A DNA stretch of 64,000 nucleotides, taken from the NCBI RefSeq assembly GCF_001039355.2, contig NW_019776125.1, positions 36,169 to 100,168 on the forward strand. Direction: 5' to 3'. Below the pieces are notes generated by a model that ran no database searches, was not told the origin of the DNA, and was given only the letters and a program-made list of their open reading frames with translations. This stretch comes from Lingula anatina. Taxonomy: Eukaryota > Brachiopoda > Lingulata > Lingulida > Lingulidae. Positions 1 through 11,600 of the stretch are shown here, piece by piece; within the stretch, counting starts at the first letter, position 1, and the number at the start of each line of letters is the position of its first letter. The translations under genes and the position numbers were made by a program.

Positions 1-649
1 AAAAAAAATGGTAACAATTGTCATTTGCTATGTCTCAGCACCTGCACTTCACAGTCATGGAGACAAAACCCTGAGTATTGTAAACAATGCCAACTCTATT
101 TAATTTTAAGCAATATGAATGTCTCCTCGCTAAGTAAAAACTCAACTTACATCTATTCAATGCCCGTCTTTAGACTCAGGGTGTTTTGAAAACATTTCAC
201 ACTAGGGCTCTGCTTATTTGCAAAATGGTGTGCTCGGAAGACTGTGAGATTGACCTCAACTAATTCTGTTGTTTCAGAAATTTGATTTGATTTAATTTGA
301 TTACACATTAAAAAATTAATGCTTTACAAAATGCCACTATTTATGAACTCGGAGTTGTTTTAAAATATGAATTAATTATAAAAGTATGACAAAAATAAAT
401 AAACTGAGAACATAAATTGCCATCAAAGATTAATTTTGATTTTCCGTATGCCATGTTATCAAACAAAACAGATGAACTTAAATATAATCTTAATATAAGA
501 CAAACTTAAAAAACAACATTAACAATTTGACACAATTAAAACAGGAGGTTCAGCAGTCAATTCCATCATAGCCTGGTAGTTTAAAATAGCATTTTCAGGG
601 ACGGTTCCAGAGAAATTTTCTGACAGTCTTCCAAAGTATCCTTGTAGAT

Positions 650-892
650 CCATCCTCTAGCTATCCAAAATTAGATACCCATCAATGTAAACTTGAAAAT
701 CTGACCATCTTCTGAAAGACCCAGAAGACTGCCTCAATCCGCCCCGGATTTTCTAAACTGAAGTCAGCATTAGTGGAAAAGCACATGCATTTCCAAGCTT
801 GTATGGGTACATATACTGCTACTGGACACAATGGTTTGTTCTCCTCCTTGTCCTCATCCTCTGGTCTCAGCTTCCAATTGGCTACTTCTTTT
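650..892 (-). CDS. Possible alternative C-terminal coding exon of the NSUN7-like gene
   Basis: On the minus strand, an acceptor at about 893 (ttttcatag) precedes an open frame of about 65 codons that ends in TGA. It includes KLRPEDEDKEENKPLCPVAV and a Trp/Cys/Phe-rich end. The start weakly resembles the human NSUN7 C-terminal stretch beginning RPRPEDR. The annotated last NSUN7 exon carries a good donor-like CAG/GTGAAT just before its stop, so a splice to this exon is conceivable. A direct join is in phase only with the weak acceptor inside GCTGAG/ACC. Otherwise an intermediate exon is needed, perhaps in the N gap at 1478-1848. It could also be the last exon of another gene. Confidence 0.35.
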
Positions 893-1431
893 TGCTATGA
901 AAAACAGAAAAATATAAGTATAATGCAATGCATTCAAGTTGAATTGAGTTAAATGTTCAATCTAGTATGCCATCTAATTGTCTTCATTGGCTGCCTTAAT
1001 GTTTCACTATCAATTTTATTTTGACAATGTTTTAATTGGCAAAGGTACAATTAAATAGTAAAATTAACAATTATCAAATAACATCTCTGCAACAAAGTCA
1101 ACAAACAATATTTATGAAAAAGAAAATTTCAAAAACTCAGTCTAATTACCTGTGCAGTAAAGTTGAAGAATTAAAGACACTCCAAACAGATAAGTGTGAA
1201 TCAGTGATCACTGCAGCTAGTATAAACTGTTCAAGGTGCATTCACAACCAAACCAAGTTAAACTGTAGATTTTAAATAAGACCATTTCCTGCCTAAATTA
1301 GTATGGTTGTGAATGGATCTCAATTCAGTTAAAAGGCAATGCAAAATGTAATGCTGTAACATATTTTAAAGTTAATTGCAGTTAGCTTCCTGAAAACAAA
1401 GCCCTTAGTGATAATCAGGACCCATGTAGAT

Positions 1432-1442
1432 CAGGCCCGTAG

Positions 1443-1477
<35 letters not shown>

Positions 1478-1974
1478 NNNNNNNNNNNNNNNNNNNNNNN
1501 NNNNNNNNNNNNNNNNNNNNNNNNNNNNNNNNNNNNNNNNNNNNNNNNNNNNNNNNNNNNNNNNNNNNNNNNNNNNNNNNNNNNNNNNNNNNNNNNNNNN
1601 NNNNNNNNNNNNNNNNNNNNNNNNNNNNNNNNNNNNNNNNNNNNNNNNNNNNNNNNNNNNNNNNNNNNNNNNNNNNNNNNNNNNNNNNNNNNNNNNNNNN
1701 NNNNNNNNNNNNNNNNNNNNNNNNNNNNNNNNNNNNNNNNNNNNNNNNNNNNNNNNNNNNNNNNNNNNNNNNNNNNNNNNNNNNNNNNNNNNNNNNNNNN
1801 NNNNNNNNNNNNNNNNNNNNNNNNNNNNNNNNNNNNNNNNNNNNNNNNTGGGGGGGGGGGGGGTTCGATAGAACCACCCCTTTTGCTGGGAAAAGGTACA
1901 TGACGTTTTTATGGAAAAAGGTCCACTTTTTCAGAAAATGAACCCCCCTTTTGAAATTGCTGGCTACGGGCCTG
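1432..1974. mobile_element. TIR element (MITE) with 5-bp target duplication, containing an assembly gap
   Basis: Left end CAGGCCCGTAGCC and right end GGCTACGGGCCTG are perfect inverted repeats. They are flanked by TAGAT on both sides (1427-1431 and 1975-1979). Poly-G runs sit just inside each end, and 1478-1848 is N. A second G-run lies at 1999-2008. No transposase is visible, so it is a non-autonomous DNA element. Confidence 0.75.
1478..1848. other. Assembly gap (371 N)
   Basis: The run of Ns is bounded by poly-G tracts, which probably stopped sequencing. Open frames running through it are artefacts. Confidence 0.99.
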
Positions 1975-2447
1975 TAGATGATCTACAATTTTCTGGAGGG
2001 GGGGGGGGTCAGGCACTTGCCTGAAAGTTGATTAAATCTTTAATGCATAAGTTTATTATGAAGAAAATTAAAAAGAACAGAATCAAATCAATCAATCAAA
2101 TCAAATTTGTTAATCTTCTATAAAAATGTCAACTACTGATTAACTAAAAAGAAGCATTTGTTTATTTATTGATTGCCATCAGGAGTCAATTTTATAGAAA
2201 GACAGTTGGCAAACAGCACCTTGGCAAACAGGCAAAAATCATTCAATCTGTACACATGTATGTGTATGTATTATTATTATAGTTATTTAAATTTCATTGC
2301 TGAATATGTATATATAACTGATACAATTGTTTTTAGTATTGTTTTTTAAAGAAAGGATTATAGAGAAGCAATTGTTTATATTAAGCATGAACCTAAGCAA
2401 ATTTCAAGAGCTTATAATTGCATTTACATCCAATCAAATTAATTGAA

Positions 2448-2473
2448 AAAGAGAGAGAGAGAGAGAGAGAGAG
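2448..2473. repeat. (GA)n microsatellite
   Basis: A run of about twelve GA units lies in the region 3' of the NSUN7-like gene. Confidence 0.9.
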
Positions 2474-2674
2474 TTTAAATGAACAGTAAAGTTAAATGCA
2501 GTGCAAGTAAACTCTAGTAGTCTTATCTTCAAACTAAACACTACAAAAAAAGTGAATTAGTAAAGTTGATTCAGCACAAATAAAAATCGTAAGTCCAAAT
2601 GTTACGTGCAGATTCATCACTCCTGCATCAAAATGTGCAAACATGTTAAAGTCAAATTTTCTCCGTTTATCAAT

Positions 2675-5600
2675 TCACCTGAAAGGTTTCGGATGGTTCA
2701 CTATGTGAAGCTCCATTGTTTTTGTTTTTGCTGTCGCAGCTTGCGTAGACTTTGACGTAGAAACAACAGATTCCCTCTTCTTTTCCTTCAAGGCAACACC
2801 GGAGCCAAAAGCCACGCCTGATTTCTTCGGAACTTTAACAGCAGGCGAGTGCGACTGATGCTGCTTGGTAACATGCGCATTCGGCAACGAGACTGTGGCC
2901 TTCCGCTGGGGCGATAACCCGCTTTTCCTGGCTACAAAACTACTCTTGGCTCTTTTTGGTGACTTCTTGCGAGGTTTGCAGTTTGGTTTATTGTTGTCGT
3001 CATCAACGTCCATCTTTTCTTCACCACCAAGTATTCCCATAGCTCTGGCCCTTGCAAGGACATCCTTGGCAGCTTCTTGTTTATCTTCAGCCTAAGAAAA
3101 TGGAATGTCACATAAAACAAGGCAGCAAAGCTGTCAAATGTACAGACAAAGAACAGAAAATAAAGATGCAAATAAGTGAAAAATTAAATTTTCACAAAAA
3201 ACTGTTAAATTGCCAGAAAAATTTACCAAACAGACTGCGTTGCCTATTGAAGCTGTATGTTAGACCCATGTTTTTTTCCTGTAAGTTTGAGAACAGTAAG
3301 NTCTGTACATAAAAATACCACTAAAGTACTAAATATTTCTTTTGTGTTTTAAAATATCATTTAGCAACAATACTGCGTTAACAGAAATCACCCAAGTATT
3401 TATTTTTATATATATAATACACATATATGGGAGCATTAAATTAAGTCATCCAATGTTAAGATTAAGTATTCATACATATGCCATCAGCAAAACTGCAAAT
3501 CAAAACAAATAATAACATAAGCTGTTTAATTTTGTAAAACATAAGTCTCCATTACGGACATGAGATATCTGATATGCTTATTGCAATGCATTTCCATACC
3601 TCTCGTCCCACTACTGCACAAAAGCACCCTGTCATTTTTGGCGTCTTCTCAAACTTGAGAAACCGGTCTCTCACAGTGCGAGGACTCGACTCCAGGTCTT
3701 TCTCCACAATAGGAATGACTGGAGGAATGATCCTGAACTGACATTTACGGTTGTTGTTTTGTTGGTTGATTGTATTTATTGCGTGGATAGCTCTTGTGAT
3801 GACATCGTCGTTCTCTCTGGACACTATGGAGTGTGTCGTATAGACCACCGCTTGTACTCGAGGAACTGAGAAAAAAAAAAATCACATGCATACATCATCT
3901 GGTGCCGCATCTTTTCTGATCATTATCATGAACTATGTCATATGTTAAACTTAGGAGAAAAATGTATGTCATCCTAAACACATGAAAAAGACTCTGTGAT
4001 TGGTCAATATACTTACATCTCATGGCATGTCTGAGAGCAGCCCCATTATTGGCCATCATTTCTCCCATCCTGGAGATGTCCGTCTCTCCCACAGACAAGT
4101 TCTTCAAGATTGACATGTCTGGTAAAACAAATTTTTTTTTTAATGACCATTCAAAAATGATGTAGAATTACATTTTGAAAAATATGTGTATCAAAAAAAT
4201 TTATATAATTTCATCTGATTTGAGACTTGTGAGGCAGGCAAAAATTATACAGTATATTTTAACTTTAAGTTTAAAATGTTCACTTTTTTATGAAAATTTT
4301 TAAAAATCGGATCAACCCTGTGACAAAACTAGCTTTTTTACATCTATCAGACTGATTTACTGGTGCATGTATGAATATATGTGGCAATGCCTGCCATTTT
4401 TCTTTTTACTTTAAAAATACAATTAGTTTATTTATCCACATATCAACCCACCAATCAAAACATCAATGGTTACATGTTAAAAAAGAGAAATTTATTTATT
4501 AAAAAAATTAATTTAATTTTTAAAAAAATTATTAAAAAAAAACAGCACCTACCTTCTCCTTCATTGACTATAAAGTCTACTGGGTTACTGATGCCAGACT
4601 TGCTGCACTTAGCTGTAACCAGGATGGCTTTCACATTCCTGAACCTCACATCATCTGGAGCTACACTGCTGAACTCTTCCATTATCAGCTTTACATCTGG
4701 GGGAGCCAGTCAAGGAATATACTCAGGGGCTGATCGAGGCCATCTTCTGGGCACTGCCAGGAGACATATCTTTAAATTTTTTTACTACTACAAAATTTAA
4801 TTGATTTAAAAGCAACACTAAGCTGAAATGGTAAAATGTTTTACCAAATTGATTATATATGCTTTTTAAACATTTCAGAAATATTTCAGTTGGTAAATAT
4901 CCTGTAATTTCATTACAAGTATAACAGGAAAACATGTAAGTTTGAAGTACCTTTACAGTATCATTACTCTAAGGTTTCCCTTTCCCCAAATACCAAACTT
5001 CTACCCCCCCCCCCCCCACCACACACACACACAGGATATCTAACATACACAATATCTATACCCTAATAAAAGGATACTGTTAGCACCTAGCTGCTTCAGT
5101 GTCTCCTTGACTTGAGCCAGGTGGTCATCTGACTGGACACCAAAGCCATATATTGTCCCGCAGGTCTCCTGGGTCAAACTTGACACATGGGCCAGGGTCA
5201 GTCCAGAGGTCACATTGGTTACTGCAATGTCATCACCTTCACTGACCACTGCCTTTATGGAGTGAGGACCCAGACAACTGGACTTGTCCTAAATTATATT
5301 ATTAATAAATTATATGTGAAAAATGCTGTCAAATCTGACTTCTTATTTCAAATCCAAACACTTTTTTAAAAATCTGGATTTTCTATAAAAGTGAAAATCC
5401 TCTAATTGATAATTTAAAAGTAATTCTTCTACCAGAAAATGTTACATAGATCTAAAACTTTTGGAACAATTGTTTTCTGTAACAAAAATGAAAAAATTAA
5501 AGATGATTAAAACCAAAAAAGTTCACTTAATAAACAGTTCAATTCAACATAATTTTATAAGAAACACAAGGTTTACACTGATTTATACAAGAAAAAATTC

Positions 5601-8600
5601 TCAACCCATACCTGTACAACAATATGGCCACACTCCACTAGAGGATGCTGGGAAATTTCCTGACGTTTTTCAGCAGCAAAAGTCAGAACATTACTGCAGT
5701 GAACGTCTGCCCAGAACTGGTTGCCAACAATCTGCTCGTCTGCATCGAAGCTACGAAAGTGGAAGCCATCTTCTTTGAAATGCTCCACTACTGATTGCAG
5801 GCTGGAATAAATGTGAAACATAATTGTTCAAATATATGATTGCAAAAAGTCCTTTTTGTTAGTACTTTTTAAAAAAATGTCCTTATAGCCTGAAAAGGGG
5901 GCTTGTAATTTTTGTTTAGAATCTTGTCTGTTCTGCAGATATTCAGCCTAAGGAAACATAAAATAATTTTCAACATTTTTTAACTAGGATGAAATATCAA
6001 AATATTAATCTGTTTAAAAAGCCTACTCTGCAACCATAATGAATATTCAAAAGCATACCATTTTGAAGTCAAATATCATTTCATCAGTTAAGAATTCAAA
6101 ATTAAATAAATACAAAAATAGTTTCCTAAAACAACACCTAAAAAAATCAATGAAACACACAATCAATGTAGTAGTAAAGTCTCTCATTTTTAGTTTCTGT
6201 GTGAAGAAAATTTTATTGCAAACAGTTACCTTGTTTTGAGCAGATTCACCCAGACAAACACAGGTAGATGTGAGCCTACTTCACTCTGTTCCTGTACAGC
6301 CGCTGGCAGCAAGCTCTCTATAGACAGAGCATTATACTTGATTCTGTTTCTGGCCAGTGAGGCATTTAATTTGGTTTTCACAGAGTACAAAGCCTGCTCT
6401 ATCTCCGTGACGTGTGGGTCCAGCGTCTCGCCTGGAAGCGGCGTGCGTTGCTGGAATTTTCTGTTTTGGAAGTCGTTCAGGATGACCATGACCAAACCAA
6501 AGTCTTCCCTGAACTGAAAGAAAGGCAAATTAAGTGAGCAAAAATGTTCATTAGCTTGGTAGTTTTTAAGAGGGTCCTGGCAGCTATACCACCTACCGGT
6601 CAGTGAGTGTCAACATCTACTCACATCAGTTTAATGAAGGCCTACGTCCAGGTTTGGCCATAAGCTAACGGTATAAAAGTATTTTGGCTTGTGTTAGATA
6701 ATTTTCATTTATGAATGCAAATTAAGGTTTAGTAACTCAAAACCCAAATATTTTTGAAAAATCTCCATCAGCATTACAATAATACTGAGATTTAAAATTT
6801 TGCTATTGTTATCTTTTTTTTTTTTTTTTTACAGCAAACTGAGGAATAGTTCTAAAGATTTTTTAATTCCTATTTGTGGTAAAGGATGCTGTAAGGATGG
6901 CTTATTCAATCTGTCCCTTTGGTGCTCTGCATATAACATTTGATTGTGGTAGATAAGAATGTGATGTTATGCCTCCATTGCTACTGGATGTGCTCTTGTT
7001 ATTAAGCACGCTATAACTAAATTTTACCTTCACTCAATGATTTTACACCTGTGCTTAAAGCCAAACACAGCAACATGACCTCACAAATGACTTAATACAA
7101 AAATAATGATATAATTCTTTCATAGTACAGAAGGCAATAATTATTAGATTTCTATACTTGTTGCCTTACTAAATTTTTAGGATCAAAATGTGCAATATCC
7201 TCAAGTAATTTTCTATTCAACATTGATTTAACTCATAATTAATTCTCATAAAACTGAAAATATTTACCTCAGGGAACTGAGACATGACTGCACAATCATC
7301 CAAAAGGTCCTCCAGTAAATTTTGATCTGAAGGAAACAACATGAGAGATTCAGATTCTATATCCTATAATAATTCCAGTTGTTAATTCAACTGGACTACA
7401 GTTCAACATGTAGCATAAGCACTTGCACTTATTTTATTTGCACAATATTCTATTTTAAGTGTAAGTATGTCTATGTTGGTCTATAGACGAAAAAATGAGC
7501 CAAATGACTTTTTTTAACTTTTAAAAAGAGCATTGCTCATTAAAGAATGCTAAATGGTTCAAGTGAGAAAATCAATTAAGTTCTGAAAAGTGACAGGACA
7601 AAGGTAAAGAATGATAATAAGATGATAATCACATATACAAGATCTGTAAAACCTCTTTGTATTAGATGGCTAGATTAAAACCAAATAAATGTCAAAGCCA
7701 CTGGATGCATTACTTGGTACAGAGATCTTCATGTAAGAACAGAAATATCTTAAATAACATCCAAATCTCAAGTGGCTTTTCTCACGAGACAAAAATCTTC
7801 CAACCAATCAAAGTTCAATTTAATCCTGCTGTTTTACAGACCTCGTCACCCACCAAGAAAACGGGGATAAAGTTAATCCCATTGTTGAACAGAACCCTCA
7901 TGTCTGTCCATACACAACATGGTTTTGTTTTCTTTTAGATTTTTAAATTATTGAGACGTCCTATCGAATAGCAGAGACGCCTGGATACAATAGGATAGGA
8001 CAGGAATCTTAAGCTTTCACCCTCTCGAATTAATCTCCCAATGACACTGTGTCAAGTTTAGGGTGACAAGAATATATAAACTTACTGGCGATTAAAACTG
8101 CACTGTGTGCCAATGTGAAAAGCAATATATATATTCTAAAATGTATGACAAAGAAAGGCATGTCAACTGTCTCATTTGATTTTTAAGTAAAGGTTCATGT
8201 CGGTATGACACAGCATAAATTTCCATCCATCATTTTCTCAAATATGCATTAAAACTTAAAAATACAAGTATCTTTAAAAATTCCCAATCTGAAAAAATAT
8301 GAAACTTCGAAATCATGTAAACTCCCTTAGAACCAAACTGAGCTTTATCTTCAACATAAAATATCTGCAACACTGCCATGTCAATTACTTAAGTCATTTT
8401 AGTCACTTTTATCAACACATGCCATCCCCTTATTGTGGTGCTTTTATATCTCAAACTTTGCAAGCTAAACATAAAAGAAAAAAAAAAAACAGAATTTTGT
8501 CAACAGCAAGGCAGCTACAACTAAAAAACTATATAAAAGAGAGAACATAAGCAGACAAAAAAAAAAAAAAAAAGAAAACATGCCTATGCTGTTCCTGAGT

Positions 8601-11600
8601 GCCGGGCAATTTCAGCCAACAGCTCATATCTTAATCAAGAAGTTCTTCCACTCCTACAGTTCTAGGTGAGATTAATACCACTGTCGCTGCGATACACACA
8701 CGAGATGAGGAGTTCAAGACTTAATTAACACAGTACTAAATTAAGCAAAACCTGCCAAGTAACTAATCTACTAAAACACTAAAGAGTATTGATATCAGTC
8801 TGCTTGACAGTTGCCATATAATTTTCTTTCACTGATGAATGCAAACAGCAGACCAAAGTTACGACACGACATTTGTTTTAGGCACCCAAGTCCTGACACA
8901 CAACAAATTTTGAATACAAATCTTTAATTGTTAATTTTACAGTAGCTTTTGAATTTAATTAAAATTCTTAAAGTAACACAAAGAGTAATGAAATAAAATA
9001 AAACAATTTAATTTTTTTTAATCTATGGACCTTAACTATCATTTACGATATGATTATCTGATCAAGATTCAAACAAAAAGTGTGTATTATGTTGAAAAAA
9101 AAAAACATTAAAGGAGATAACATGCTATGCATACTAGTACCTGAAAGCTCATACAACAGGTGAAAAAAATAGAAAAATCCAATTATACTCACATTTCAAA
9201 GTAGCAAAAGACAGCTCAAATGTCAGTCGCTTCGTTTTCCCATCAGGAAAATCCAATTTAGGCACCTGCACCATTTTATTTTTATCAAGTTCTTCCTGCT
9301 TCTTTCTCAAATATGGATTGTCCTCTTTGACTGGGTGCTTCAGAGCATCGAATATTTTCCCAGCCAAGAGGAATACCTGGTGAGAATACCGACAGGGTTC
9401 TTTTCTGTTGAAATCATGAAAGGAGTACGGCCGTTTCTCGTCCATGTTCCGTTTCGGCGGAGAGATCCCCGAGGTGCTGGCGTGACGGCTGACAGCAGCA
9501 ACACCGTACAGCCCGTGAGATCTGTCCAACTCCAGTATTGGCGGCATAATGACCTCTGACCTGTAAGAGAGATACACAGATAACAATACTGTTGATAGAA
9601 CCAGCTAAGCACTTGACATTGTGTGTGTATACAGTAATGCTTGATGATTATGTTCCTGGTATGTCTGTTTGGTGTATGTATTGAATATACATATCACAGG
9701 TCCTAAAACTTGGACATTTCAGGGGTCCCTTTGGACATTTATCGTTAATCATGATTGACATCTTCTTATCACTGGATTGGTTGGGCAATAAATGTCTGTA
9801 TCAACTTTGACACAAATTTAGCAACTGTAACAATTAAAAAAAAAAAAGAAAAAAAATAGTTTGTTAAAACCTTGCTCTGGGCCTATCGTGGGTATTATAT
9901 ATACAAAACACGTATCCCCCCTCCTTAGCCATGGAATTTTTCAAGAGTGTGCTTGCAAGATCAAGGCATTCTACGAAATATTAAAAGTGACGATTTATGA
10001 TACTCATAACTGGAGCGCCAATGTGCAGAACCGCAAGTGTAAATACAAACTGGTGTTTACTTAATGACCACCTCTGTGTACATTACTGATTATTTACGCA
10101 ACTGTTAATATCACATCACATCAGCAATGAATTTGTCTAAAAGCCCCGCCGAGTTAATCTTTTGTTTAAACTATCTGATAATACTTATGACAACAGAACG
10201 GAAATTTGACAAAATTATTTGAAAGTTACACTATTGAACTGTTAATCCCTTCAAGACATAATCCCTCTTTTTTTTTCAAGAATAATTCTAGTCTAAGTCT
10301 GACTCACAAACACACGCAAAAAACAGGTTAAAAAAAGCCTATTTACAGTTTTGCTGGTAATGCCTGTAATGGAAAAATTATTTTCAAAGATTCTTCACTT
10401 ATCCAAAAATCAATCTGAAATAATCCTTTGTACATACATGATGAGTTAACAGTATATGGAACTTTGGCTTCTGGTCTCTACTGGAGTGGACACTACCAGT
10501 ACTGGTCACTACCTGTCTTTACCCACCCACTCATCTGGCTATCCACAAGGCATTTACCAGCTTTAAGATAAACACTGAAAACCCCTTTGGAATGTAGATT
10601 AAGGAACCATCCATCCATATCACCATAACAATAACATTAGCGGACATTTACAGTGACAGAACAAATATTATACCTGCAGATTCGAAATTCTTGGAGAGCT
10701 GTGTGAATGTTGCCTGAATATTGATCCTGCCCCCCCCTTCCCTCCCCCTTTTAAATTCATTACATTTTAAGTCGGGAATCAACTGCCAAACACTACTACC
10801 AGTATGTAACTCGACAACTTGAATTTCTTTAAAGTTATTAAGTTCAATTCATGATTTTTGTTAAACTGAAAAAAAATGCTGGTAAAACAGAAAAGAGTTA
10901 ATCAAAATTTTCTTCTTCATTTAAGTACCAGAAGAACTTAGTAACCAACACACACAAATACTGCAACACAAAAATGTAGCCTTGTAGTAAGAGTTATCTG
11001 TTAAGCCAAGCACCAAGTAATCATAAAGTAATTTTAGTTGATAACCTATTATACCCACCGTTTTGGCGAGAGAGTGTGTCAACAACCCAACCCTTGAAAA
11101 CAGGTAAATACTTTGAGTCACTATGAAGAAGGAATTATGGCAGCTTTGCTTCTACTTTTCTGCCTTTTTCGTTTTGTCTTATCATAATGTAAATACAGGG
11201 GCAATTAAGGCAACCCACACTAAACACCTTTTGTATTCATAGAGTTAATTTGAGGAAAAAAGTCAAATCAACACAAACAGGTAAACAATAAATAACCCCC
11301 TAGAGGGAGGAAACCTTGTAAACATCTTTTGTGGAAGCTCAGACCTTTTCCGTGTGCTAAAAATAAATTCCTTTATAATTTCCTTTTTTGCGCAGTTACT
11401 TGGAACATTACATCCTGTTACTTATTTTAGATTTCTAAAAAATCAATTATCAGAAAAATGTTCCCATTCCTTATTTAAACCATTTTCAATTCTGAAAGGT
11501 TCTCCTTTTAACATTTTTTCTCATTATTACAAGTTCTGCTGTTGCTTTTATATTCCCACATTTCATATTTGATAAATAAATATTCTACTTCAAAGAGGAC

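Noticed and set aside
1100-1260. Intermediate NSUN7 exon between 2675 and 892
   Set aside because: A donor exists at about 1148, but every acceptor tried gives a stop in the required phase.
1408-1941. Open frames on both strands through the N gap
   Set aside because: They consist of Ns and poly-G/poly-C translation.
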